Counted from the stretch's first letter, positions 33,587-42,042 are shown. The stretch is DNA of 64,000 nt from an uncultured Clostridia bacterium (GCA_947627205.1 CANQVE010000004.1:1-64000); one strand, 5' to 3'. Numbers and translations: made by a program. The notes: generated by a model not told the origin, from the letters alone.

Positions 33587-34795
33587 ATGAAAAAGTTTGT
33601 CTCAATAATCATTTCGGTAGTTTTGCTCGCGGGGTGCGCGGCGACAGGTGAAAACTCGTCCGACGCTTCCGACAGTAATTTGTTTATCGTTCCGAATAAT
33701 TCCGAAAATAGTTCTGCTTCTTCCATACAGTCGGAAAATTCCGAAAATTCCGAGCCGTCCGAACCGTTAGAAAATCCCTCCGTAAGGCTTGTGTGCGCGG
33801 GCGATAATCTTATACACAGCCCTATCTATAAGCAGGCAAACAGAAGAACAGGCGGAAGCGGTTATGATTTTCTGCCCGTATACGAAGATGTAAAAGACAT
33901 AATTTCCTCGGCGGATCTAGCTGTACTTAATCAGGAAACGATAATAACGGATGAATTTGAGCCGTCAAATTATCCTCATTTCTGCACGCCCGAGGACTGC
34001 GGCGACCAGATGACAGAAATAGGCTTCGACGCTGTTTCCATAAGCAACAATCATCTGCTCGATCAAGGAGAGGCAGGCATTAAAGCAACTCTTAAATTCT
34101 GGTCGGAAAAACACCCCGATATTGTAGTATACGGCGCTTCGGAAAAGGCAAAAGAGGACGATATCCCCGTTATGGAAATAAACGGCATAACGTTTGCGTT
34201 TCTGGGATTTATGGAGCATACAAATGGGCTTTCGCTTCCGAGCGGCTCGGACGTCAGCATAACATACCTCAAAGAAACCGAGCGCGTTAAAATGCTTGTG
34301 GAAAAAGCGGACAAGCTCGCCGATGTCGTAGTCGTAAGTCCGCATTACGGACTTGAGGTATCAAACGAAGTGACCGAGGAGCAAAAGCAGATAACTCAAA
34401 ACCTCGTAAGCTGGGGAGCGGATATAATCATCGGCACTCAGCCCCACACCGCCCAGTCTATGGAATATGTCACAAAGCCCGACGGCGGAGAAGCATTTGT
34501 GTTCTACTGCCTCGGAAACCTTGTTTCGGCTATGGATCAGCCTCTCGGAATGCTGGGAATGATAGGCGGACTGACTGTTACAAAAGAACTCGACACGGGA
34601 AAGATAGTTCTTTCCGAGCCAGAGGCAACGCCTATAGTGACGCACTACGGAAGCAGTTATTCAAACATAAAGATCTACCGTTTTGAAAATTACACCGAGG
34701 AGCTTGCCCAAAAGCACGGCTGTCCTTATTTCAGCTACAGCTTTGCAAAAACGCAGTTTGAAAAGGTATTAAAGGTAGTAGATTATTTGCCGTAG
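33587..34795 (+). CDS. CapA family (PGA_cap) lipoprotein, copy 1
   Basis: The 402-residue protein has a lipoprotein signal (MKKFVSIIISVVLLAGC, lipobox LAGC, Cys 17) and a Ser/Asn/Glu-rich linker to about 62. The metallophosphatase-like CapA domain follows, with CAGDNLIH, LNQETII, SISNNHLLDQG, VVSPHYGLE and GTQPHTAQS. CapA proteins are needed for poly-gamma-glutamate capsule release or anchoring. The other cap genes are absent here, so another role in envelope polymer turnover is as likely. It lies 26 bases after the second glycosidase gene. Confidence 0.88.
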   Translation: MKKFVSIIISVVLLAGCAATGENSSDASDSNLFIVPNNSENSSASSIQSENSENSEPSEPLENPSVRLVCAGDNLIHSPIYKQANRRTGGSGYDFLPVYEDVKDIISSADLAVLNQETIITDEFEPSNYPHFCTPEDCGDQMTEIGFDAVSISNNHLLDQGEAGIKATLKFWSEKHPDIVVYGASEKAKEDDIPVMEINGITFAFLGFMEHTNGLSLPSGSDVSITYLKETERVKMLVEKADKLADVVVVSPHYGLEVSNEVTEEQKQITQNLVSWGADIIIGTQPHTAQSMEYVTKPDGGEAFVFYCLGNLVSAMDQPLGMLGMIGGLTVTKELDTGKIVLSEPEATPIVTHYGSSYSNIKIYRFENYTEELAQKHGCPYFSYSFAKTQFEKVLKVVDYLP

Positions 34796-34866
34796 ATTTC
34801 AGACTGAAGTTTGATTTTTTACACAGCTTGAAATAATTTACATTATTATCAGAAAGGATAAAAATA

Positions 34867-36069
34867 ATGAAAAAGAAAATTCTGCCTGTTTTAATTTCGG
34901 CGTGTCTGCTTTCGGGTTGTACGCAGACACCCGACAATTCGCAGACTAGCTCTCCCGTGGGTTCAAATTCCTCCGAGCCTCAAAACGGCACGGACAATTC
35001 TTCGGAGGAAAGCGCACCGCCTCCCGAAGATCCGAGCGTAAGACTTCTTTGTGCGGGCGACAATCTTATACATACTACGCTTTATGACCAGGCGAGAAAG
35101 TATGCTCAGAATGCGGGAAAGAGCGGTTATGATTTCAGCTACATTTATGAAGACGTAAAGGACATTGTCGCGGCGGCGGACTATGCGGTATTAAACCAGG
35201 AAACTATAATCACCGACGATTTTCCTGCGTCGGGTTATCCCGATTTTGCTACCCCCGGAGAATGCGGAGATCTAATGGTAGATATAGGCTTTGACGCGTT
35301 TTCGATAAGCAACAACCACGTTCTCGACAAGGGAGCTGCGGGGCTTAAATCAACTCTCAAATGGTGGTCTGAGAACCACCCCGAAAGCCTTGTATACGGC
35401 GCTTCCACAAGGGAAAAAGAGGACGAAATCCCTGTTGTTGAGATAAACGGCATAACGTTTGCGTTTCTGGGATTTATGGAGTATATAAACCAAGGTCACG
35501 AGCTTCCGAGCGGTTCGGATATGAGCGTTACATATCTTGCTCAGACGGAGCGTGTTAAAAAGCTCGTGAAAAAAGCGGATGAGCTTGCGGACGTTGTGGT
35601 GGTAAGCCCGCATTACGGTCTGGAAACAACAGGCGAGGTACAGCAATCGCAGAAACAGATGACGCAGGATCTCGTTGATTGGGGCGCTGACATAATAATC
35701 GGCACACAGGCGCACACGCTCCAGCCGATGGAGTGGGTGACAAAGCCCGACGGCGGAGAAGCGTTCGTGTTCTACTGCCTCGGTAATTTTGTTTCGCACA
35801 TGGACATTCCGCTCGGAATGGTGGGAATGATAGGCGAGCTTACCATAACAAAGAATCTTGAAACGGGAGAGATAACGCTTTCCGAGCCCGAGGCGCTCCC
35901 GATAGTTACACACTATGACAACGACGCTGCAAACAGCAATCTGAAAATATACCGCTGGGAGGATTATACCGAAGAGCTTGCGGCGAAGCACGGCTGTCCC
36001 GGATTTTCATATAGCTTTGCCAAGGCAACATTTGACGAACAGCTTAAAATCGTGGATTATCTTCCGTGA
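34867..36069 (+). CDS. CapA family (PGA_cap) lipoprotein, copy 2
   Basis: This 400-residue tandem paralogue of the preceding gene has lipobox LSGC (Cys 18), a short Ser/Pro-rich linker and the same domain motifs (CAGDNLIHT, LNQETIIT, SISNNHVLDKG, VVSPHYGLE, GTQAHTLQP). The domains are closely similar, but the signal peptides and linkers have diverged. GAAAGGATAA precedes the ATG. It is the last gene of the envelope cluster and is followed directly by the chain of hairpins. Confidence 0.88.
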   Translation: MKKKILPVLISACLLSGCTQTPDNSQTSSPVGSNSSEPQNGTDNSSEESAPPPEDPSVRLLCAGDNLIHTTLYDQARKYAQNAGKSGYDFSYIYEDVKDIVAAADYAVLNQETIITDDFPASGYPDFATPGECGDLMVDIGFDAFSISNNHVLDKGAAGLKSTLKWWSENHPESLVYGASTREKEDEIPVVEINGITFAFLGFMEYINQGHELPSGSDMSVTYLAQTERVKKLVKKADELADVVVVSPHYGLETTGEVQQSQKQMTQDLVDWGADIIIGTQAHTLQPMEWVTKPDGGEAFVFYCLGNFVSHMDIPLGMVGMIGELTITKNLETGEITLSEPEALPIVTHYDNDAANSNLKIYRWEDYTEELAAKHGCPGFSYSFAKATFDEQLKIVDYLP

Positions 36070-36076
36070 AAAAAAC

Positions 36077-36381
36077 AAGGGGGAAAACCTTTTGAAAAAG
36101 GTTTTCCCCTTGAACCCCCTTTCCAAAACTTTTATGTCCCGCGCCTTGCGGCGCGGTCGGAGAGTGGAAAAGTTTTCCTCTTTCCAGCCGCCGCGCAAGC
36201 GGCGGCACGAAAGTTTTTTGAAAGGGAGTTTGAGGGAAAACTTTTTTTCAAAAAAGTTTTCCCTCAATAACGTTTAAAAAAGCGCATCAGGTTAAATGCC
36301 TGCGGCATTGAACCTGGGGTGCGGGGAAAACAAGAGTTTTCCCCGCATTGCCGTTTCAAAGCTGTGCTTTGAAACGGCAAT
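36077..36381. repeat. Chain of seven hairpins (palindromic repeat element)
   Basis: Seven inverted repeats follow one another with little spacing: 36077-36111 (GGGGAAAACCTTTT arm), 36140-36155 (CGCGCC arm, enclosed by an AAAACTTTT/AAAAGTTTT pair), 36187-36206 (GCCGCCGC with a GCAA loop), 36232-36265 (16-base arms), 36288-36316 (12 pairs with one mismatch), 36320-36347 (TGCGGGGAAAAC arm) and 36347-36381 (perfect 16-base arms, TGT loop). The first probably also ends the envelope transcript. Open frames cross it on both strands but look like artefacts of its symmetry. Confidence 0.85.
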
Positions 36382-36551
36382 CTTATAGAGATGTTTCAGG
36401 CGTGGAACAGCCTTTAATGTGCATTTACAATAGAGCGGGAAAGAAGTTAGTTAAGGCTATTTAACAGTGAAAAATGAGAGAAACTTGTTGCGGGTGTGCC
36501 TATAAACCAAAGCACCGCACAGAACAGCGAACAACTTTTTGGTTATTCCGC

Positions 36552-36797
36552 TTATTCCTCAACTTTAGGCTTATCCGAGATCATTATCTCGAGCGCGAGA
36601 TGAGTTTTATAGCCGTTGTTTTCAAACGGTTCGTTAAGCGCTCCTATGCCGTAAAGATAATAGCCGTCGTACTTTTCGGGAACTTCGGTTATGAAGTTGT
36701 AAAGCTCATAATTAAGCGTTTCTTTTATGCATATAGAAATGCCGTCAACGCGCGAGATGAATTTTCTTATCTCGCCGAATTTTATATTTTTGTTCAT
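36552..36797 (-). CDS. Small protein, 81 residues, unknown
   Basis: On the minus strand AAGGAGG lies 7 bases before ATG 36797 and a consensus-like promoter lies 20-50 bases upstream, so this short gene is well supported. The product is soluble with mixed alpha and beta character (GEIRKFISRVDGISICIKE, then YDGYYLYGIGALNEP). An ATG two codons earlier (36803) is too close to the ribosome site. It resembles no family I can name. It stands alone, between the hairpin chain and the oxidoreductase operon. Confidence 0.65.
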   Translation of the reverse strand: MNKNIKFGEIRKFISRVDGISICIKETLNYELYNFITEVPEKYDGYYLYGIGALNEPFENNGYKTHLALEIMISDKPKVEE

Positions 36798-36817
36798 GTT
36801 CATTCCTCCTTATTACG

Positions 36818-36846
36818 ATTTTAACATATAAAAACAGCTTTGTCAA
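36818..36846 (-). promoter_or_regulatory. Promoter of the 81-residue gene
   Basis: TTGACA (36846-36841) and TAAAAT (36823-36818) on the minus strand are spaced by 17 bases, just ahead of the AAGGAGG ribosome site. Confidence 0.7.
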
Positions 36847-36882
36847 GTTTTGTGAAAAGCAGATAAAAAAGTAATATAGCTG

Positions 36883-36911
36883 TTGACATCTTCGGTCAAT
36901 TGTTGTAAAAT
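36883..36911 (+). promoter_or_regulatory. Promoter of the oxidoreductase operon
   Basis: TTGACA (36883-36888) and TAAAAT (36906-36911) have a 17-base spacer, about 35 bases before the P-loop ATPase start. Confidence 0.75.
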
Positions 36912-36946
36912 ATTATTATGCAGTTTATGAAAATCGGGGTGAAAGA

Positions 36947-37591
36947 ATGAAGAAAATTACCATTATTACGGGACATTACGGAAGCGGAAAAACTAACCTC
37001 GCGGTAAATTTAGCGCTTATGCGGGGAAATTGCGCCGTAGCCGACCTCGATATTGTAAACCCCTATTTCAGAGCGGCAGACTTTAAAGAGCTTTTTGAAA
37101 AGTCGGGAATAACCCTTGTCGCTCCCGATTTCGCTAATTCTAATCTCGATGTTCCGTCGCTGCAGTTTGATTTAGCAAGGCTCGCGGATAAGTACGATTA
37201 CCTTATAGTTGATGTCGGCGGTGATGACGCGGGGGCATTCGCGCTCGGAAGATTTTCGGAAGAATTGAACGCCCGCAGCGATGTTGAAATGCTGTATGTG
37301 ATAAACGAGCGCAGATATCTTACAAGCTCTCCCGACGAGGCAATTAAGCTCATGCATGAAATAGAAAACGCTTCCCGTATGAAGCACACCGCGATAGTAA
37401 ACAACACAAATTTAGGCTCGGAAACCACAGCCGATATTATCATAAATTCGCAGGAATTTGCGAGAGAGGTTTCCGAAAAAGCGGGGCTTCCCGTAAAATT
37501 TACGACTTGCCCCGAAGAGCTTTGCGATAAGACAGATATTGAAAATTTGCTTCCGATAAAGGTTTATGTAAAACCCGTATGGGAGCAGTAA
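36947..37591 (+). CDS. P-loop ATPase of the ParA/CobB-like (SIMIBI) class
   Basis: The 214-residue protein has a Walker A ITGHYGSGKTNLAVNLAL at the N-terminus, switch-like VADLDIVNPYFR and Walker B YLIVDVGGDDAGA. This is the MinD/ParA/CobQ-like fold, without the deviant extra lysine seen in true ParA. No metal-binding CxxC is present, so it is not a typical Mrp/NBP35 cluster carrier. GGGGTGAAAG precedes the ATG. It lies 26 bases upstream of the ferredoxin subunit gene and shares its promoter, so an assembly or maturation role for the 2-oxoacid oxidoreductase is a fair inference. Confidence 0.8.
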   Translation: MKKITIITGHYGSGKTNLAVNLALMRGNCAVADLDIVNPYFRAADFKELFEKSGITLVAPDFANSNLDVPSLQFDLARLADKYDYLIVDVGGDDAGAFALGRFSEELNARSDVEMLYVINERRYLTSSPDEAIKLMHEIENASRMKHTAIVNNTNLGSETTADIIINSQEFAREVSEKAGLPVKFTTCPEELCDKTDIENLLPIKVYVKPVWEQ

Positions 37592-37617
37592 AAAAAGAAA
37601 AATGCGGAGGAAACAGT

Positions 37618-37824
37618 ATGGCAAAAATAACGGTAATAACCGAGCGCTGCAAGGGCTGCGGCTTGTGTACGGCGGCTTGTCCCAAGGGCATTGTGGCGCT
37701 TCAGAATGAAAAGTGCAACAAAAAGGGATATTTCTACGCGGTATGTACAGACGAGGAAAAATGCATAGGCTGTGCAATGTGCGCGACAATGTGTCCCGAT
37801 TGTGCAATAATTGTAGAGAAGTGA
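37618..37824 (+). CDS. korD: 2-oxoacid:ferredoxin oxidoreductase, 4Fe-4S delta subunit
   Basis: The protein is a 68-residue two-cluster ferredoxin. The motifs CKGCGLCTAACP and CIGCAMCATMCP each supply the four-cysteine pattern for a 4Fe-4S cluster. It passes electrons from the catalytic subunits to ferredoxin. GGAGG at 37606-37610 sets ATG 37618; a longer frame reaching back to 37579 overlaps the previous gene and lacks a ribosome site. It is followed 7 bases later by the alpha subunit. The complex could use 2-oxoglutarate or branched-chain oxoacids. Confidence 0.88.
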   Translation: MAKITVITERCKGCGLCTAACPKGIVALQNEKCNKKGYFYAVCTDEEKCIGCAMCATMCPDCAIIVEK

Positions 37825-37831
37825 GGCGGAG

Positions 37832-38902
37832 ATGTTGGAAAAAATTGAAAGAAACCTTATGAAAGGAAACGAGGCGCTTGCCGAAGCGGCAATACGCGCG
37901 GACTGCAAGTGCTTTTTCGGCTATCCTATAACCCCTCAGACCGAGCTTGCGGCATATATGGCAAAGCGTATGCCCAAGGTAAACGGCGTTTTCCTGCAGG
38001 CAGAGAGCGAGATAGCGGCAATAAATATGGTGCTGGGCGCGGCTTCAACGGGCGCAAGGGCAATGACATCTTCTTCATCTCCCGGAATATCGCTTAAGTC
38101 CGAGGGTATCTCATACCTTGCCGCATCGGACGTTCCCGCGCTTATTGTCAATGTTCAGCGCGGCGGACCGGGGCTTGGCGGAATACAGCCCTCTCAGGCT
38201 GATTATTGGCAGGCCACAAGGGCAATGGGGCACGGAGATTTTCATATCCTCGTTTTTGCGCCCGCGTCTGTCCAGGAAATGGTGGACATGGTGTCAAAGG
38301 CTTTTGACACCGCCGAAAAATACCGTATGCCCGCAATGCTCCTTGCCGACGGGCTTTTAGGGCAGATGATGGAGCCCGTTTCGCTTCCCGAACCGTCGAA
38401 AAGCAAGTGCGATAAAAGCGCCTGGGCGGCAGACGGACATAAATTCAAGCGCCCTCATCACATTATAAATTCACTTTACTTACAGCCCGACGACCTTGAA
38501 AAGCTCGTAGTTGAGCGCTTTAAACGCTATGAAACGGTAAAGGCAAACGAAACGGACGCGGAATTGTATCTCACCGAGGACTGCGACATTCTGCTGTGTG
38601 CATACGGAGCGTCCGCAAGAGTGGCGAAAACCGCCGTAAATATGGCACGAAAGACGGGCATAAAGGCAGGACTGTTCCGCCCGAAAACGCTCTATCCTTT
38701 CCCCGTAAACGAGCTGAATGAGGCGGCAAAAACGGCAAAGTGCCTGCTTGATGTGGAAATGTCAATGGGGCAGATGATAGATGATGTAAAACTCGCGATA
38801 AACTGTTCAAAGCCCGTACATTTCTATGGCAGGACAGGCGGCGCGATACCTGTTCCCGCAGACGTGCTTGAAAAGATAAAAACGCTTGGAGGTGAGCTGT
38901 AA
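37832..38902 (+). CDS. korA: 2-oxoacid:ferredoxin oxidoreductase, alpha subunit
   Basis: The 356-residue subunit has the pyruvate:ferredoxin oxidoreductase-type N-terminal domain (GNEALAEAAIRADCKCFFG, YPITPQTE) with TSSSSPGISL, and the C-terminal transketolase-like domain II near 260. It catalyses oxidative decarboxylation of a 2-oxoacid to an acyl-CoA with the other three subunits. It is close to proteins annotated either KorA or VorB; the sequence alone does not settle 2-oxoglutarate against 2-oxoisovalerate. AGGCGGAG precedes the ATG, and the TAA stop shares a base with the next start. Confidence 0.85.
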   Translation: MLEKIERNLMKGNEALAEAAIRADCKCFFGYPITPQTELAAYMAKRMPKVNGVFLQAESEIAAINMVLGAASTGARAMTSSSSPGISLKSEGISYLAASDVPALIVNVQRGGPGLGGIQPSQADYWQATRAMGHGDFHILVFAPASVQEMVDMVSKAFDTAEKYRMPAMLLADGLLGQMMEPVSLPEPSKSKCDKSAWAADGHKFKRPHHIINSLYLQPDDLEKLVVERFKRYETVKANETDAELYLTEDCDILLCAYGASARVAKTAVNMARKTGIKAGLFRPKTLYPFPVNELNEAAKTAKCLLDVEMSMGQMIDDVKLAINCSKPVHFYGRTGGAIPVPADVLEKIKTLGGEL

Positions 38903-39654
38903 TGGCAGTCGTATTTGAACGTCCGAGATCGCTTCTTGATGTTCCGACGCACTATTGTCCCGGCTGTACTCACGGAATTGTTCATAGGATAATCTGCGAG
39001 GTCATTGACGAAATGGGGATAGAGGGCGACACGGTGGGCGTTGTTCCCGTCGGTTGTTCGGTCATGGCGTATGATTATTTCGGCTGTGACGTTATAGAAG
39101 CGCCGCACGGCCGCGCACCCGCAGTTGCAACGGGAGTAAAGCGCGCAAACCCCGAAAAGACGGTGTTCACCTATCAGGGCGACGGCGACCTTGCGGCAAT
39201 AGGAACGTGCGAAACCGTACACAGTGCCGCAAGAGGCGAAAACATCGTTGTTGTTTTCATAAACAATACCATCTACGGAATGACAGGCGGGCAGATGGCG
39301 CCTACGACAATTCCCGGACAAATTACGCAGACAACTCCCTACGGGCGCGACGTAAAGACAGCGGGCTATCCCGTCAGAATGTGCGAAATGCTTTCAACTC
39401 TTGACGGAGTGGCTCTCGCTCAGAGAGTCTCGGTGGACAGCGTCCCGCATATCCGCGAGGCAAAAAAGGCGATAAGAAAAGCCTTTGAAAATGAAAAGGC
39501 AAAGCGCGGTTTTTCAATAATAGAGGTGCTTTCGACCTGCCCGACAAATTGGGGCTTAACTCCGCTTGAGGCAATAAAGCGGTTGCAGGATGAAATGATA
39601 CCGTATTATCCGCTCGGCGTATACAAGGACATAACGGGGGAGGAAACGAAATGA
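38902..39654 (+). CDS. korB: 2-oxoacid:ferredoxin oxidoreductase, beta (TPP-binding) subunit
   Basis: The 250-residue thiamine-diphosphate subunit carries YCPGCTHG near residue 20 and the TPP motif GDGDLAAIGTCET followed by INNTIYGMTGGQMAPT. The cysteines of CPGC and VGCS may hold a cluster, as in related enzymes. It starts with TAATG coupling to the alpha gene, and GGAGGTGA lies in the end of that gene. The motif around NNTIYGMTGGQ is usual in 2-oxoglutarate-type beta subunits. Confidence 0.88.
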   Translation: MAVVFERPRSLLDVPTHYCPGCTHGIVHRIICEVIDEMGIEGDTVGVVPVGCSVMAYDYFGCDVIEAPHGRAPAVATGVKRANPEKTVFTYQGDGDLAAIGTCETVHSAARGENIVVVFINNTIYGMTGGQMAPTTIPGQITQTTPYGRDVKTAGYPVRMCEMLSTLDGVALAQRVSVDSVPHIREAKKAIRKAFENEKAKRGFSIIEVLSTCPTNWGLTPLEAIKRLQDEMIPYYPLGVYKDITGEETK

Positions 39655-40181
39655 CGACTGAAATTCTGCTTGCGGGATTTGGCGGACAGGGAGTTCTTTT
39701 CGCAGGAAAGATCCTTGCTTATTGCGCGCTGACAGACGGAAAAGAATTGTCGTGGCTCCCGTCATACGGACCGGAAATGCGCGGTGGCACGGCAAACTGT
39801 TCCGTCTGCGTTTCAGATGAGCCTATAGGCTCACCGCTGGTCACTGCTCCCGATATACTTGTAGCAATGAACCAGCCCTCGTTTGACAAGTTCATAAACG
39901 CTGTAAAACCGAATGGCTTTGCGTTTATTGACAGCTCGCTCGTCGAGTCGAAATGCGAAAGAAAAGACATTTCGTGCTTCTATCTCCCGTCAACCTCAAT
40001 GGCAAATGAAAACGGACTTCAGGGCGGTTCAAACATGATACTTCTCGGAAAGATAATAAAGGAAACAAAAATTTTCACACTTGATACCGTGAAAAAGGCG
40101 ATCGAAAAAGTTGTGCCGCCGATAAAGGAAAAGCTGATAAAAAATAATTTTAAAGCAATAGAGCTTGGTATGAGCGAATGA
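39651..40181 (+). CDS. korC: 2-oxoacid:ferredoxin oxidoreductase, gamma subunit
   Basis: The 176-residue gamma subunit has the signature LLAGFGGQGVLFAGKILA near the start, then WLPSYGPEMRGGTANCSV. This domain supports CoA binding and complex assembly. An ATGA overlap couples it to the beta gene. It is the last gene of the operon, which ends in a strong terminator 12 bases on. All four subunits are intact, so the complex should be functional. Confidence 0.9.
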   Translation: MTTEILLAGFGGQGVLFAGKILAYCALTDGKELSWLPSYGPEMRGGTANCSVCVSDEPIGSPLVTAPDILVAMNQPSFDKFINAVKPNGFAFIDSSLVESKCERKDISCFYLPSTSMANENGLQGGSNMILLGKIIKETKIFTLDTVKKAIEKVVPPIKEKLIKNNFKAIELGMSE

Positions 40182-40192
40182 TCATTCCGAAA

Positions 40193-40216
40193 AAAGACCG
40201 CAGCTTTGCGGTCTTT
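40193..40216 (+). terminator. Terminator of the oxidoreductase operon
   Basis: AAAGACCGCA (40193-40202) and TGCGGTCTTT (40207-40216) form a perfect 10-base stem with a GCTT loop and a following T-rich tail. Confidence 0.9.
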
Positions 40217-40322
40217 GTTGTATTGATCAAAGCATAGAAAAAAGCAATGAAAATGACACGGATATCAATGGTTTCTATCTTGCAAAATAAGGCTGAATTT
40301 TTAACAGAAAGAGGGATAGGTT

Positions 40323-41012
40323 TTGGAAGAAATACTCATTACTGAAGCTCATAATTACTTTCTGAGCCCCTATCCAAATAAGATTGAGGAGTCGGTTCTG
40401 GGAGAGTTGAGCCTTTGGATAGAAAATCACTTTGATGCAAAGGTAAAGAAAATCGCATTTCTCGAAAGCGGTTATTACAAGGGGAATCCTGTTAAAAGAC
40501 TTGAAGTGTTTGTTTATTATGAGAAAGATTTCTTGAGACTTTCGCCTATGGGGATTATCACTTGGGGAAAAGCGGCTGAAGCAAACAGTAAACTTATCCT
40601 TGATTCGGCGTGGGAAATAATTCACAAACATAAGGCGGAAAACTATTTTGCAAATCTGGAGGTGGTAAAGCTCCGAAGTTTTGAAGATATCGAGGTCTGC
40701 AGTATTGCTGTATCAATGTTTCAAGATGAAATAGATAAGATTAGGTCTTTTCTTATGGATAGCATCGTTGAAAAAGTTTGGGTAGTTTCACCGTTTTATA
40801 TAATTATGCTTTTTTTCAAAAGCAAGGAGGACGCCGACGCTTTCCATAACTCGGATAAGCGTAAAGAGTTTGAACAAATGCTTTATAAAATGGCTAAATC
40901 CCGCGATTTGTACGATTTTATTACTTTTGATAAAATCAAAAAATTCTATGCTTATACAAACATAAAAAATTTTGCGCCAAATTGCGATTTTCGCCATTAT
41001 GAGGTTTATTAG
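40323..41012 (+). CDS. Unknown soluble protein, 229 residues
   Basis: AGAGGGATAGG lies just upstream of a TTG at 40323, giving a plausible start. The product is soluble, rich in Phe, Tyr and Lys, and lower in GC than its neighbours, which suggests transfer. An alpha/beta first half (YLSPYPNKIEES-like region, WIENHFDAKVKKIAFLESG) is followed by a second half with a hydrophobic strand VWVVSPFYIIMLFF. I recognise no family. It precedes the SUKH-3 immunity-like gene and may belong to the same accessory block. Confidence 0.65.
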   Translation: MEEILITEAHNYFLSPYPNKIEESVLGELSLWIENHFDAKVKKIAFLESGYYKGNPVKRLEVFVYYEKDFLRLSPMGIITWGKAAEANSKLILDSAWEIIHKHKAENYFANLEVVKLRSFEDIEVCSIAVSMFQDEIDKIRSFLMDSIVEKVWVVSPFYIIMLFFKSKEDADAFHNSDKRKEFEQMLYKMAKSRDLYDFITFDKIKKFYAYTNIKNFAPNCDFRHYEVY

Positions 41013-41072
41013 TTGCAGAATATATTTTTTCTTGAAATTTAAAATACAGGAACTATTTGGCATAGTCGGTTC

Positions 41073-41103
41073 TTATATATTGTACAACATCGCATAAACC
41101 ACG
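41073..41103 (-). pseudogene. Remnant of an ABC exporter gene 3' end
   Basis: Read on the minus strand, these 31 bases encode VYAMLYNI followed by TAA, the same end as the exporter gene at 42076. The two differ by synonymous changes in the Leu and Asn codons. The 28-base match to 42079-42106 has three mismatches. It marks the far side of a segment carrying the SUKH-3 gene. Confidence 0.65.
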
Positions 41104-41141
41104 TCAGCATCAGAGGGATCATAATAATTAGGAGGTTTATA

Positions 41142-41993
41142 ATGACAAATCAAGAATTTTTAAATCGCATATACGCTTCGGCAAGCAAAGCATCAGTTGA
41201 TGTACCATACACTGCCGAGGAAATTGAAAATAAAATTCGCAGCATTTATTCAGGTGTTATCGACACAAGCAAGATCATAGAACGTTTTTTAAATATTGGG
41301 AGTGTATTTTTTAACCGCATCGAAAAATGCTCAAACGATGAATTACGTTTTACTATAATTTGGAGGTCAAGAGTCGAATATTGGCAGGACATCAATTGTG
41401 TTGTTAATGGGGCAGGTATTGTAGAGAATTGTGCCGGCATTGTAGATCGGTATTTCATTTCAGAAGAGGGTAAATTTTACAACCAAGATCATAAACTGAT
41501 TTCCGAAGATGTAGAGGGTTTTGCCGAGTACATTACAACGGTCGAATACGATTATCATCCCGAAACAACGCAGCGCACATACGATATGCTTCGGTTTTTC
41601 GGCTGGTATGAGGGCAGACATGTTGACACAACAGCATTTGAACAGGAAATGAATCGTCGCGGAATTAAACTGTCCGAAAAACAGCTAGCGTTTTTCAGTG
41701 AATTCAGCGGTTTGTCATTCGATTTTGACGGAGATTTTTTTTATTTCTGTTCATTGGAACAAATCATGAAAGAAAAAAAGATTACCGATCCTGTATTAGA
41801 AAAAAGAAATCCCCGCAAATATCCAACGATTTTGTGCGGTGAAACTGTGGGCGGAACGCTTGCTGTTGACTCTGAGGGGATCATAAGATATTTTTATGAT
41901 ATTCCATGGGGCAGAACGACAATGGAGTGTATAAATCATCTGTGCGAGGGCGTTTCGGAGGATTGGAAATGGATTCCGCCCGATAAACATTGA
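41142..41993 (+). CDS. SUKH-3 immunity-domain protein
   Basis: The second half (about 150-275) of this 283-residue protein follows the SUKH-3 pattern: FFGWYEGRHVDTTAFEQE, then FFSEFSGLSFDF, a VDSEGIIRYFYDIPWG stretch and a final INHLCEGV. SUKH-3 proteins are immunity factors for contact-dependent or Rhs-type nuclease toxins. The first half (1-145) is a separate beta-rich segment (WRSRVEYWQDINCVVN) of unknown family, which may be a second immunity-like unit. AGGAGG at 41129-41134 serves the ATG. No toxin gene is nearby. The gene sits inside a block bordered by duplicated exporter-gene ends. Confidence 0.75.
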   Translation: MTNQEFLNRIYASASKASVDVPYTAEEIENKIRSIYSGVIDTSKIIERFLNIGSVFFNRIEKCSNDELRFTIIWRSRVEYWQDINCVVNGAGIVENCAGIVDRYFISEEGKFYNQDHKLISEDVEGFAEYITTVEYDYHPETTQRTYDMLRFFGWYEGRHVDTTAFEQEMNRRGIKLSEKQLAFFSEFSGLSFDFDGDFFYFCSLEQIMKEKKITDPVLEKRNPRKYPTILCGETVGGTLAVDSEGIIRYFYDIPWGRTTMECINHLCEGVSEDWKWIPPDKH

Positions 41994-42042
41994 TCCGAGG
42001 ATAAAAAACGATCGCTCCGCCTTGTCGGCGTCGGCGCACAAA

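Noticed and set aside
33587..36069. Complete poly-gamma-glutamate capsule locus
   Set aside because: Only CapA-type lipoproteins are present; no CapB ligase or CapC membrane protein is encoded nearby.
35978..36277. Open frames on both strands across the hairpin chain
   Set aside because: They arise from the palindromic sequence, give low-complexity Lys/Phe/Arg products and have no ribosome site.
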